From: Nageia nagi | Taxonomy: Eukaryota; Pinophyta | Length of the DNA stretch: 64,000 nucleotides | Direction: 5' to 3' | Assembly (NCBI GenBank): GCA_050084985.1 | Contig: JBITNC010000001.1 | Span: forward strand, 156,240,001 to 156,304,000 | In this document: piece by piece, positions 33,959 through 46,399 of the stretch | How positions within the stretch are numbered: position 1 is the stretch's first letter | How the letters are laid out: each line of letters opens with the position of its first letter | The notes under the pieces: model-generated | The model's input: the letters and a program-made list of their open reading frames with translations, nothing else | What the model was told of the DNA's origin: nothing | Database searches by the model: none | Made by a program: the position numbers and the translations under genes

Positions 33959-36130
33959 CTTCATTTCATTATTTTTCTTGTTGCACCCCTATGATAATGG
34001 GCTTTTTCATAATGTTTCCTTTTGCATACAATATTCCTACATTATGCTATGGCATGGGGTTCTTGTAAATCCCTAAGTTTTCATTATCTGCATGTATAGG
34101 AGTCTTTTTTTGTTCTTCTAGTATTTAGAATGATATTACTTTCTTGTCTACTAAATCTTGGACAATGTCTTTAAACTTTTTGCATTCACATATTTTGTGT
34201 CCATGAATTATATGATACCCACAAAATCCACCTATAGTTTTAGTGACTTTTTGACTCATGGGTAGTAGTTGAATCAAACCCTTTTGAAACAATGATTGTA
34301 ACAACTCATCATGGTCTTCTATAATCTTGGTGTATACTCTAAGGGTTTTATGCTTGCATGGACAAAGCATTTCTTTCACCATTGTAATTTTTGCTATCAT
34401 TTTCATAGTTGATGGTTTCTTTTCTTCCTTTTTAAATTTCTAATAATCAATTTTTACTAGGTTCTTCTCTTTTTGAATCATGGACATAATCATCTTAGAG
34501 AGGGGTTGCTCTAGATAGTTGAAAAATTCCAATATCATCTCATCCCTAAGGGATTTTATCAACATATGCTTTAGCTCTTTTTCATTTAAATTTATGAATG
34601 TGGCTACTTTCTTCCATGCTTTTACAAATTTATTAAATGATTTATTCTCACCTTGTCTCATTCTCACTAAATCAACAAGGGTTGGTTTTATTTTTATATT
34701 ATGTTGATATTAATTTATGAACTCTTGTTTTAATTGCTCATAGCTAGTGATACTTTGATTTTCAAGAATGTAAAACCATTCAAAAGCTTCCTTCCCTAAA
34801 ATAAGTTGAAATAATCATGCTAACATATCTACATCATGTTCATGGTTACAAGCTACTTCCTTAAAGATTGTGATATGTATCCTTGGATCACTAATGCCAT
34901 CATATTTGCTGAAATCTATGTCTTCCCCTTACCATGTTTTGGATTTTATTTTTACACAAAAGGGATGCCTTTTGTTTAGCTATTCACATTCTTTTTCTTT
35001 ACTTAATAATGTTAGTCTCTTTAATTTTTCAGCCATTTTTTTTATTTGGGCCATTCTTTTCTCTAATTTTTCTTTTTCATTTTGCATAATTATATTGTCA
35101 TGGGTTTTCTCTTTCTATAGAGGATTAGGTTTTTCAATTTCTTTCTTATTCTCATATTTAGGTGTTTCAAGAGTGAATCTCCCATTTTTATCTCTCCATT
35201 ATTGAATTAGTTGATTATATAACTCTCTTATGATTACCTATCTTACACATAATTGAGCTTTTCGATAGGATTGTGTGCCTATTATTTTTCTCGCTTCTAT
35301 CTCTTTAATCTCTTTTTCTCTATATGACAGTAAGGGTAAGCATTGATAAGTTCTTGTGCTATAGGATCAATTTCAAATTCTATTTCTATTTCATTATCTA
35401 AATCATCATCAAATTCAACCATCTCATCATTTGAATGTTCTTAATTAGCTTCTTTTTGTGTTATTGATTCATGACTTTTTAAATTTTTCACAAGTGTTAA
35501 GGATGATGCAGATTGATGAATGTTTGACTCAAGGATGGAAGGATAAAGCATACAAAAATTAACATGGTTGTCCATAGGAAAAATGGGCAATGAGTAGTCC
35601 ATTTCAATAAGATTTAGACCACGAATGATCTATTTTGACTTGTTAATCTGTACATTAAGAGGTGTGGCTTAGCCAACAATATCCTAGAAGATGACCTAGA
35701 ACTATTTTCGATCAAAAATTCATAGATGATATGTAATGAATGAGGTACGATAGGATCTTTGGTAAACCTATAAAATATTCTATGGAGTTTTATGAATTCT
35801 TATACTAGTCTTAATTTATCTTCCATTAGGTTTAGATTATTATATTTTTTAGATCGATAAAGAGCTAATTGAAATTTATTTTCAAAAGGTTGGATTATTT
35901 CTTCTTTAGGGCTCTCATTGTCTTCTAACTCCCCATGATAAGATTCATCATCAATTATATTTATGCTTATTTTACTAGGGTTATCATTGTCTTCAAAATC
36001 TCCATTATAAGATTCATCATCAGGAAAATTGGTTTCAATAGCCAAAGGGACACTATCTTTATTTAACCTAGAACTTTTTCTTATTGATGTTATGCCTTTC
36101 CATGATTTTCTTTTTCTTTTAATTAGTTCA
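33959..36130 (-). pseudogene. Tat-like gag of element D
   Basis: Minus-strand Gag of roughly 700 codons, broken by stops and a few frameshifts. N-terminal basic stretch, then an acidic duplicated segment (DDESYNGDFEDNDNPSK and DDESYHGELEDNESPKE, 35900-36045). A coiled, Lys/Glu-rich region follows (EKEKLEKRMAQIKKMAEKLK, about 35010-35070). Capsid core: FSKYDGISDPRIHITIFKEV, GKEAFEWFYILENQSITSYE, then MRQGENKSFNKFVKAWKKVA (34600-34667). Zinc knuckle CGYHIIHGHKICEC at about 34190-34230, of the CX2HX4HX4C form seen in Tat Gags. No protease follows. Same Gag class as A and E, clearly diverged. Confidence 0.88.
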
Positions 36131-36192
36131 AGTTTTGATTTATTTAATGGTAAAAATATCTAATGAATTGTTCATTTTTTTAGAAGTTAAGG

Positions 36193-36212
36193 TTCACATT
36201 GGGTTCACCAAA
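36193..36212 (-). other. Primer-binding-site candidate of element D
   Basis: Minus strand TTTGGTGAACCCAATG directly after the 5' LTR; the first ten bases equal the site in element A. tRNA not identified. Confidence 0.55.
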
Positions 36213-36987
36213 TGTTTACAAATATTTTGAGAATGCAAATAAATAAATAATTACAAAACCTAAAATACTTGTTTCAAGCTATGGATAGCAATTTAGACCA
36301 TATAGCAAAATAGATGAAGAATATAACCACTCTAGAATTAGGATGATAATACAAATCAAGAACTATGATTTGTATACTTACCTTATGAAGAATACCTAAC
36401 ACCAAATAATGATGATATGTTTGATATTCCAAAAGCTATAACTTGAAGTACCACAACAAGAGGATCATAGGTGATCTATATATTGTATAGGAGGAGCACT
36501 AATGATGTATTTAGCATGAATAAGGAGAATCAATGGTTTTCATTAGAGTGTTTTTTGATTTCAAATCAAGATAATAATTTGCATATAAATGTTTCAATCA
36601 AAATATAGATTATCGATGTTAGAATAACTTGTGTAAGGAAGTACACAAACCACATCCTTGAATGGCAACATCAAGAGACACCTAAAGGATTTCCACCACA
36701 AATATTAGATATGGGATAATGTATGTACTTAATTTGGACTTACTATTAGATCCATATTTATATAGATAATAATAATACCTACTCCTTAGGTTGGCATGTA
36801 CCTACATAAATAGGGTTAGCCCAAAATACATATCGATATTCAAGACAATAATATATTTAAAATAAACATTGATATTATAACCATATTTAAGATAATCATT
36901 GATATCAATACATAAAATATTCTAGGTATGCATTAGTGTAAATAAATGCATTTATTTAAATGCATAAATAAATTTTATGCAAGAATA
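36213..36987 (-). repeat. 5' LTR of element D
   Basis: About 775 bp. The minus strand ends GTAAACA. Matches 24775-25571. The outer flank GGTAT equals that of the other LTR. Confidence 0.85.
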
Positions 36988-38640
36988 GGTATGAGCTGGA
37001 GTCCAAATGCTAGGTGGAGGTGATTAGGAGGAAGTGGGTCCAATGGAGGAAAGGATCCTTGGTTGTCACTTCCCATTTTGGACACATATTGGTTAGAAAA
37101 ATGATGTGGAAGGTGTGTTAGGGATGTAAAAATAATGATCAAAGGTGGATTTGTAAGCTCACTTGTATCTGTAACAATAGCTGGATGACTTGCATAATTG
37201 GAAGGAAGGGGCAATCACATCAATAGATTATGAGGAAGAAAAATCTTATGTTTGTATTTACCAAGATGAAGGAGCACATGAAAATTTATGAGGCCATTAA
37301 TTTATATATTTATCAAGTAGCAATAAGAGTGTCAAGGTGGATGACCAAGATGTATGGGGGGACATGAAGAGATCTAGGTGGGAAAGGTAGTCATAACACT
37401 CAAAGTGACTCTTACTTCAATAGTCACATCAACAAATTTTAAGCTAGGTGAATGAGCATTATGGAAGAGCTTAGGGCATAATATGATAAGAGAATGAGTT
37501 ATTTGACAAAAAGGTCAACTATTTACAGACATTAGGAGAGGTCAAATTCAATTATCATGGCACCAAAATGAATGGTGGATATAGATATACTAGAGTATTG
37601 TATGTAGCCTTGTAAACTCAATGTGTCTTCTATGGTGAGAAATATTTTGGAATTAGGGGGTTGTTGAACTTCTCTAGGAAGTTCAAGGGTTATTATGAAT
37701 ATATTTCTAGGCAATTACTAGAGAGTTGGAAAGGATGGGTGGTTAAAGTCATCAAAATTGACTTCCAGGTGAACCTTAAGCTCCTTTTAGAGGTGACTAT
37801 GCTCTCAATGATTGGTGAAACATTGAGGAGGGACAACCATAGTCTTAATACATATTTAGCAAAGTTATACAAAGGTGTTCTAGAGTTTTAGTGTGAGAAG
37901 CATGGTGTAGTTTCTCATACTTCTCTCCCAAAATTATAGCCTAAAGTAACATTAGTTATCATGTAGTTCATATCATTGGACACCATCGACCTATGGGAAT
38001 GGAACTTTCACTTTGGTTTCTTGAATCATATTAAAGGAATAAATATGAATATTCTCACCTTATTATATGCAAAATTGGTTAAGGTAATGGAGGATTATCA
38101 AAAGAGAAATGGAAATGAGGTGTACCATCAAGGGTTGATCTTGATGGTGTTCAAATTCATTGTGGGACAAATGGGTATTACTGATAGCTTCAAATGTGCT
38201 AGGGAGGAGGCTATGGAATCCTCAAATGATGGGGAAGAGAGGAAGTTCATTTCATTAAATAAGAAATGAAGAATTGAATTTGAGGATGAGGAATAGCAAC
38301 CAATGTGTATTAAAGGTAGTGGAAGGAGGTCTCTACCATGAAAGGATAATAAAGGGGTTATGTATGTGGAAGAGTCTAATTTGGATACCATGCCTAAGGA
38401 GGTTAAGGAAATGGAGTGTGCAATGGAAAAGTTTGTGGCAATTGAAGACCCTCTGAATGAATAAGAAGGCTTGATTAGGGAAGATCTCGAGTAAGATAGG
38501 AAGTTAGGTTTGGAAGGGGAGGACTAGATGGAAGAAATGGAGTAGAAGGAGGAGCTCCTAATCAAAGGAAAGTGTAATGGCCCTAAGGTAGAAGAAGGCT
38601 AGAAACCTATTTGAGGTAGCAAGATTCTTAGTTTTATTAA
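36988..38640 (+). pseudogene. Locus J, 3' half: unrecognised decayed coding sequence
   Basis: Continues J across the D insertion: tat-gag-ctg-gag reads YELE, then VEVIRRKWVQWRKGSL near 37010-37060. Later coding-like stretches are MKEHMKIYEAINLYIYQVAI (about 37270), LLNFSRKFKGYYEYISRQLL then SWKGWVVKVIKIDFQVNLKL (37661-37790), a putative helix-rich segment at 37976-38269 (VGQMGITDSFKCAREEAMES), and an acidic/lysine-rich end. Frame changes between blocks show decay. I could not match it to a known family; a conserved plant TE accessory protein is possible. Confidence 0.45.
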
Positions 38641-38989
38641 TTTGATGAAACACTTGCTACAAGCACTGGGTAAGATCATTTAGGATGTGGAGACTAAGGA
38701 ATGTAAGAAGTGATGGTATCTCTTGATGTTATGTTGGGTGTTGGGTTTGGTATTATATTTTTGTTTGGGGTAAAATTATTTTTATTGGTTGGTAGGTTAT
38801 CCTAGGCATTTATTTTGGTTTATAATTATAAAGGTTTTTACTTCTAGGTGATGGCTAGCTAAAGGTTAGTTTTTATCCTTTATGTTATTTTTGAATTTTC
38901 CCTATTTAGCCTTATTTGCAAGCTTAACTACTTACCTTAAGGGATATTGTAATGGGTTAGGATTCCCTTAAAAATCCATCCTCAAATCC

Positions 38990-38993
<4 letters not shown>
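38641..38993. other. 3' flank of locus J, no gene seen
   Basis: T-rich, UTR-like sequence up to the AT microsatellite. Nothing coding recognised. Confidence 0.4.

Positions 38994-39035
<42 letters not shown>
38994..39035. repeat. (AT)n microsatellite
   Basis: About 21 uninterrupted AT dinucleotides. It marks the abrupt 5' edge of the Tat relic I. Confidence 0.95.
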
Positions 39036-39037
<2 letters not shown>

Positions 39038-39039
39038 AG

Positions 39040-40120
39040 AAGATTAAACTTGAAAATTTCAATGATCATGGAGATCCTAATGTTCATCTACAAGGGTTTG
39101 AGTATCTCATGGAACTCAAATATGAGATTACAAATAATAGTAAGGCCAAGTATTTCTCAATTAGTCTTACCAAGGAAGCTAGAAAATGGATTTATACATG
39201 GAGTCTAGATTGGTTACAAATTATAATCAACTAAGAATGTTGTACAAGATACATTTTAGATGTAATGTACAACAAGTTACTACATTGATAGATCTAATAA
39301 ACTAAAAGCAAGGACCTTACAAAAGGTTGAAGAAATTTGTGCCAAGATATCATAAAATATGAAGATCATGAGATGGTTCCATTATTGAAAAGCATACTAT
39401 GCATATCTTCTTGAAAAGCATTATTCCTATCCATAAGTGTTTTGCAATTGATGACATGAAGAAACCATTTATAAATATGACATAGATACTTATTTAGAAA
39501 GAAAAAGTTATGGTGGAATCAAGATAACTCAAATACACATCGACCAAAAAATATTTTTCCAAAAAGATATATCCAAATAAGGAAGAGGCCAAGGTTAATG
39601 TTATTGAAATTAGTACTATGGCTCCTCAAGATTCATAAAGGTCAAAGAATTACATTCAACTTCCTACTTATCCTAGAAAACATTTTCATGATTTAATAGC
39701 TAAAGGTTTACTTAAAAAATATAAGGTAAAGAATTCAAATATGAAGAAGAGAAACCTAATTGGTATAAATCAATATAAATTTGTGGTTATCATAAAGTCA
39801 TGTTCCATTATACAAAAAAATTATTAAATCTTAAAAAGGCATTAAAATATCTCCATGATAAGAATGTGATTAAGTATAAGAATAGAGAAATAATCAAACC
39901 AATTGCAAATCAAGATATCCATAAAATAATCAACATGGTAGACATGGTGATCCATGGAGAAGAAGAAGCTAGAGATGAATCATCATCCAAAGAAGAGTGC
40001 AATATTACTATAATATCCAAACACAAATGTAATCCTAACTCAGCTACTATTCTATCATCAAAGAGGATCTCTCCTACTCTTCCTAGTGATAAATTCAAAT
40101 ATGATTATGTTATTTAATTA
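39040..40120 (+). pseudogene. Relic I: Tat-like gag, 5'-truncated
   Basis: Begins within the capsid domain right after the microsatellite: FNDHGDPNVHLQGFEYLMEL, then FSISLTKEARKWIYTWSLD (about 39050-39210), the typical Tat capsid pattern. The knuckle-adjacent region reads CGYHKVMFHYTKKLLNLKKA-like (39790-39850) and KYLHDKNVIKYKNREI. A basic/acidic tail reaches about 40117. No LTR was found on its 5' side, so it is a truncated copy. Confidence 0.75.
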
Positions 40121-40143
40121 AAGAATACTCCTATTAATATTAC

Positions 40144-40480
40144 ATGTATGAATTACTTATGACTCTTGATAAGCATAGAAAGACTTTATTAAAGGCACTA
40201 GATGAAGACTTGGTTTATGTTGAAATTTTTGTGAGTACTTTTGTAGAAGTGTTTTATTCTCTTAAATACATAAATATGGTGCAATTTGATGATGATGAGT
40301 TTTCCACACAATATATCATATATTGTAGCTTGCTAATTCACATCAAGGTCAAGATAAATGGTAAAAATGTTAAGAAAGCATTGGTGTACACAACATCTAA
40401 TCTAAATATTTTCCCTCTCAAGTTTCTCAAATATTTTGATGAAAAACTTATCAAGAAAATTGATAATTAATGTTTTGAAT
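40144..40480 (+). pseudogene. Relic I: Tat-like aspartic protease with damaged active site
   Basis: 108-codon open stretch. N-terminal helix MYELLMTLDKHRKTLLKALD, then FDDDEFSTQYIIYCSLLIHI and KINGKNVKKALVYTTSNLNI. The last part lies where the retropepsin motif (V-D-T/P-G-S-S-x-N) sits in Tat polyproteins; the catalytic Asp is Tyr and the Gly is Thr, so it is dead. Followed by a decayed stretch to about 41030 with WIHSI-type remnants of the post-protease region. No RT follows. Confidence 0.65.
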
Positions 40481-43357
40481 CAAGTAATTCAACAATGCTA
40501 AGAAATAGTGCATAATATTCATCTATATCCCAATAAAAGTGGTTCCCAAGTCAGCAAAAACTAAAGCCTATATGATGAATAAGAATCTAATTACAACATT
40601 TTTCTAGGAAGGTCATGGATCCATTCCATAGGAGTAATTTATTCTACTTTCCATTGATGTATGAAATTCAAACATGAGGGATAGAATAGGATATAATCAC
40701 ACAATATATGTAGAACATGATCCTAAGAGCATGATTGGAACAATGGAAGCTACGTTTGTTCCATACAATAAAATTAATAAGAAGTCTAAATCCAAAGGTA
40801 AAGTTCAAGAATCTAATGTTAAAGAAATAGAGATGGAATTATACAAGTTCAAATATAAGGACATCATGAAAACCATAAGATAAAATAGATAAACAAAGTA
40901 GAAGGAAATTCAATGCCAATACTCTCCCTAGATTCAATGCTACTATGTGTGTATGATGAAGAACAAAAAAGAGATCTAGGAATTTCTTTACAAAAAAGAT
41001 ACTTCTTCTTCTAAGTCTAGACAAATTACTCCAACATAGAAGAAGAACCTAAAGTTGGATGAAAATAAATAAAGCAACAAAAAAATAAGAAATAACATGC
41101 CAAAGTAATGATATGGTCATAAATACACCTTTTTTTGCTAATTATCTATGCATTAATAAGCATAAGGAAGGTGGATATGGTAAACATGAGTAAGGTATAG
41201 ATTCTATTGATAAATTACTAGATGCTTATCCAAAGAGAGATTCTAAGGATAAATATGGAGTTGACCATAGTAATACACATGATTTCACTTCTAGTTCAAA
41301 TAATTTGGATTTATATATTAGAGGCTTTGATTTCAATGGAGAAATCATAGCCATGATTGAGATCTCAAAAGTTTAGTATGGACCCAAAGAATGCAAAAAG
41401 TCCAAGCATCCTAACACCAATGTTAGGAGAAAAAGCTTAATTATGATCATATAACTTGATATCTACCAATTCTCCATTACAAGAAAATATTCAAAAATGA
41501 TATTTCTATTCTATATTTCATGGGGGAAAAAATGATGTATCCTAAGTTCCATATAAAGAGAAAGGGAAATAAGTTCTTTCAACCCTATACCTACTTCAAG
41601 TTTGAGGTGGAGGCAATAGTAGATGTTATCCTACTACACTAAGTCTCTTTCTATCTTTTGATACCAAAATCAAATACAAAAATTATATATCCATTTTTTT
41701 ATTTGCATTTCATAAATGATAGGAATACATGTCATGTTGCGTAGGATTGTATTATCATGATAATATCTTGCATTCCCTTTTATTGGTTTGGGGTATCATT
41801 AGCCATCACATTATGATTATCCCCTTTGTTGGTTGGGTGTATAATTAATGTTTATATTTTTATTTGTTTTGGTAAATTTTATATAAGTTTTTCCAAATAT
41901 GTCTAATTCTATCCAAGTTGTCCAAAGTTCTAAAGAGTTATCCAAAGTTGTCAAAAACTTATGTCATAAAAAATTAACATGTTTTCACAAAAATATCTCA
42001 ATGTCAACACTACTAGTAGTACCTATGCTAGTGTATATCATAACATTAGATGGAAAAATTCAAATATATTATAATAATTAGTATGTACATGTGTTCTAAT
42101 CATTATTTCTCATATTTTCATGCAATTATAAGTTGTTTTCAAGATACATGAAAATTGCCAAGAACAAATTTTTATTCCAATGTACCAATATCAATGAGCA
42201 TAAATTATGAATACATATTTCTAAAATATTTATGATGATTTATAAGGTCTCTTTTCATAGGAAACTAATCATAATACACAAAATATGTTTATGGAATGGA
42301 GGCATAAATTATCAACTTGGGGACAACAAGGGTGCCTATATGAGTTAGATTTTGAGTCTAGTTGAGATTCATATTCAATTTTAGGGCTTAGTATTAAATT
42401 TTTAGTTCATAAAGTTTAATTTAATTAGAGGATCAATTGGTAGAAATATAAAGATACAAATATCTAAGTTCCTTAGTGCTAACACTAGGGGCATATGATC
42501 ATATAGTGGGTTATGCCCTCAAGAACTTACAATATGCATAAAGATTCACATGATTTTAAAAAATTTATATCTTCATATGCTCACAATTTTCTCAAGAAAA
42601 ATGTCATAGCAAAAGCTTAATGTACACTAGCATCAATGCTATTGATAGCGTTAATGCTATAAGGTTCACAAATAAGGTATTTTCAAATTTCTTAGGCTTA
42701 GTCATAAAGAAAACACAAAATTTTAGATTTGATAGTCAGATGATACATGTAGATCAAATAAATATTATAAAGTTGCACATGCCACTTAGCACTAGTGTTA
42801 GGGAAAACATCAGAAAAATACACAAGAAAGATTATCTTCAAAGATTCCCAAGGTAAACCTAAAGAAAATTTTGAATTTCATAATTATACATTTAAAGGAT
42901 ATAGGAAAAGTAGAAAAAGGCTTCAAACTTATAAGTGTTAGTTCAAACATTGGGGGAAAATTTAGGTAAACACAACATTTTCAAAGAAAAAACTTGGTGG
43001 CATATCCTCAAACACCATAAAAGGGAGTTTTCTCATCTTAGTTATTTATTTCCATTTCCATTTTTATGATTTTGTATTTTTAAAGTTCTCATATGCATAT
43101 TATGTTCAATTATTATGTTCTCAAATGATTTCCTAAGTAAAATATAATCTTATATATTGAAATATTTCATAAATTTAGGTTCTTTTTATTCATTGATAAA
43201 TCTATGTATGATGTAATCTTTCTAATTGATACGAGTTTCTTTCATTTATGATGATTATGCATAAGAAAAATATATATGCATAAAAAACATCATAAAGTAA
43301 AGGGTACCCAAAATGACATAGTTCATTGTGATGATTCTCAATAGTATCTAAGGTAAA
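40481..43357. other. Decayed sequence after relic I, no gene assigned
   Basis: Peptide-like scraps at 40674-40883, 40900-41020 and 41550-41630 (NKFFQPYTYFKFEVEAIVD), all broken. An RT was looked for and not found. The rest to 43357 is AT-rich with no recognised feature. Confidence 0.4.
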
Positions 43358-44679
43358 TGTAATATTTCAAAATTTGGAGTCACTCATTTTGGAATTTTTA
43401 GGATTTCATCTTTCACAAACTATGGATTACCATTTCATTCCTATAAATGGATAGCCAATCATTTTTATAGGTCATATGGTATGATTTTGTCATGAAATTA
43501 GGGAGATATGACACATTGAAGTTTACCCTAGAAGCCAATTTTCTACCATCATGCTCATGGATTCCTCTTATTAAATTTATTATAATTTAAAACAAATTTC
43601 TCCTAAAGTAGGATATCCTTATTATAGGAGGAATTATTATTAATTTTGAGTATTTTAATGTATTTAATTTCTATAATGATGGATTTTCCAAATTTGATGC
43701 AAAAATAAGTAATTGAGTACTCTAATATGGGACATGCCTATTCTAGGGATGTAGGAGTAATTTTATGCTAGCTAGGAGTCTAATTAGGCTAGAAATATCT
43801 TCTTAGGGAGTTTAATAATATTTTGTAACCCTAATGAGGAATTAGGATATCTTGGTTAGGTCTACCAACCCTTTGAGTGAGACACCTCCTATTAAATGCA
43901 ATTAGAGTTTCATTTGAATATATGCTTGATTATTGTTATTTTACAAACATGAGCTATCTCTCCATTCCTCTTGTGCATGCAAGGGAGGTACATGGTGCTT
44001 AATATTCCTCAAGCATTATTTGATTTCTGATTTGATTTCTATCATTCCTTAAAGGTCCATCGACTACTACTTAGGGTCTACCATTCCCTAAGGTCACCTA
44101 AAGACCCTCATCACTATTTTGGAGTCCTAGAATCCATTAGAGATTCACTCTAACTATTGTTGCTATTGAGACCCATTATTAATAAATTTATGTGCACCTC
44201 CTAAACTAATAAGGAGGGCTTTTTAACTTTTATTTCACAATTTAGGTTATCCTAAGATACTTATACTATCATATCTACTCTCGTAATGAGCCTACTACCA
44301 AATGTTTAGCTTCTTGAGTCAGATTGAGCACATATGAGGGTTCTGTAAGTGAGTTCTAATCTCCTTGGTTGATATGTATCATTCTTGGACACATATTTTC
44401 TCTTAAGAGGCATATAACATATTTCTCTTAGCTCATTTAATATTTGAGATATATTTTATTATCAATTATTATTGAGATCTTGCTCTTGATATTGGATACA
44501 TGCATGATTGTGATATTATTTGAGTATTTGATATCCTAGAATAATTTTTCCTATTTTTAGAATAATTATGGAGTGATATGAATTAATTTATGAGTATGAT
44601 TAGAACATATTTAAGTAATTTGGCATTTATATATTTAATTCAATAATTATTTGAGATATTCCTAGTTTAGAATATTACA
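43358..44679 (+). repeat. Element H: unpaired LTR, about 1.3 kb
   Basis: Starts TGTAATATTTC and ends GAATATTACA, giving a terminal inverted repeat TGTAATATT/AATATTACA, and is followed directly by an initiator-Met-type primer site. That combination identifies a 5' LTR although I found no second copy in the window. The 3' LTR may lie beyond recognisable decay, be deleted, or the ends may be misjudged. Confidence 0.65.
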
Positions 44680-44680
44680 G

Positions 44681-44692
44681 TGGTATCAGAAC
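44681..44692 (+). other. Primer-binding site of element H
   Basis: TGGTATCAGAAC, 11 of 12 bases of the initiator-Met complement, one base after the LTR end. Confidence 0.75.
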
Positions 44693-45599
44693 CATGATCT
44701 TGCCATCCTATGGGGTAGAGATCTAGTTGAGAAATATTTTTATAGTGAATACCAAAGGAGTAGTATAGTGGTATCAAGATCTAGTAAGTTTTTGAGAGTA
44801 TTAAGATCCAATAAGTTTATGATATTATCAAGATCTAAAAAGAATTACAAATTAAATTCCATCATCCATGGTTCTTACAATGGTATCCAAATCAAAATTT
44901 AATTCTTTTTGGTAGTATTTGAGATATGAGATATTTACTTAGGATTGAAAGGTATCTAGTAAGCTAAGGGATAGGTAACCCATTTTTTAGGAGATACTTA
45001 CACCTACTTTGGAGTGAAGAGCACTTGGGCACAATTTTTCCAAACCTGAGGAGGACTTTGAGTGACTTTATCTAATAATTTCTACCTTTGAGAAGATTGT
45101 TTCACCATTTTGAGTCTAATTGGAATTTAAATTTGGAATTTGGAGTAATTTTTTGTACCTAATTCTCTCAAATTTGACCTTTGAATTTAGACATCCACCT
45201 TTTGAGTCAATTTTTACTAGGGTTGAGATTTCCATTTATCATATTTTGATTTTTAAGGAATTATAGAACTTATGTCTAAATATTTAGGTCAAGCTTAGTA
45301 AGACATCTAAAAATTTGGGGCATTTTTCACATCAAGAAGAATTTATTAGCCCTAGATCTAATCCTATAAACTTAGTTTTCATTAATTCTAAAATTTTATA
45401 GCCTTTAAGAGAGTTCATCCACCTCCTAAGCCCTAGTTACACCATTGAAGTATGACATCCATCCTTAAACATATTTTGAGTACAATTTTAGCATCCTATA
45501 TGCCCTAAGAAACCATTGTTACCATAAGATAAATTTTATATAGTGAATAATTTTCATACATTATCAAAGAAGGCACTAGAATCACTTAAGTAGTGAACA
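44693..45599. other. Leader of element H, no gene seen
   Basis: AT-rich, with scattered GGTATCAAGATCTA-like repeats (about 44767-44840). No coding signature. Confidence 0.4.
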
Positions 45600-46260
45600 A
45601 ATGGAAGATACAAATTAGAAAATGGATTCTATAATAGACATGATGAACTATATATTGACCAAGTTATATGGGAAGACTTTAGATAGTTTATTCAACTAGA
45701 TAGAGGGAAGAGTACACATATGTGACTACCACATCCAAAAAAATCCCTTATTTTTGTAAAAGTAAGATGAGGGTCTAGACCTGGTATTCCAAGCATGAAA
45801 AAAACAAGTTAGATGCCCTATTTTTTAGAATACATGGGAAGATGTGAAGAATTAAAAAATATTATGAATTTATAGCATAAAGATTCACTACAAAAGGTTC
45901 ATTACAAAGAAAAATTGGAAGAATCTAAACCCACACACTACCCTATTTCAAATAAGGAAAGGGGGGATTCAATAATATGTTGGTCAATGATATCAAAGCT
46001 AGGAAAACATCTAGAAGAAGATACCAATATATTCATTGAAGAAAATATAAATGATATAGGAAAGGAATTTGAAGAAAAGAAAATAGATAGTGAGGAAGAC
46101 TCATTGGCATATGAAGCTAATTTGATCCATGAAATTTCTATTAAAGATGTAAAAAGCTAGGAGAACATTGCCTTACAAAATAGGGATAATGACACACATG
46201 GTGAATTGATTTTTCTACATGAGGTGTGTTTAGAGATTCAAAATATTTCATGTTAAAGAT
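45600..46260 (+). pseudogene. Element H: possible gag-like remnant, unrecognised
   Basis: Interrupted reading from an ATG near 45604 (MEDTN, MDSIIDMMNYILTKLYGKTL) followed by an 81-codon open frame at 45915-46160, rich in Glu/Asp/Ile/Lys (IEENINDIGKEFEEKKIDSE). The position after a leader suggests the first ORF of H, but no zinc knuckle or capsid motif is visible. Low confidence. Confidence 0.3.
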
Positions 46261-46399
46261 AAACATGATGCAGATTTTATAATGAAAAGTATGTAAGTAT
46301 TAAAAAATATTGTTATTTCAAATATGAATTATTAACCCATAGATTCACTACAACAATAAGATCCTTATGAAATGCTTATAGGGAATATACATTTGGATC

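Larger units (their letters stand above)
24775..36987 (-). mobile_element. Element D: non-autonomous Tat-like LTR element with gag and antisense PMD gene
   Basis: LTR pair 24775-25571 (3') and 36213-36987 (5'), with GGTAT on both outer flanks (24770-24774 and 36988-36992). Removing D plus one GGTAT rejoins a plus-strand reading frame of locus J, an independent check on the borders. The next six bases beyond 25571 (GTGCCC...) could be polypurine-tract complement rather than LTR. Order along the minus strand: 5' LTR, primer site, gag, antisense PMD gene split by element C, minisatellites, 3' LTR. No pol is seen. Without C it is about 7.6 kb. Related to A and E in Gag type and layout but with a different LTR. 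Confidence 0.85.
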
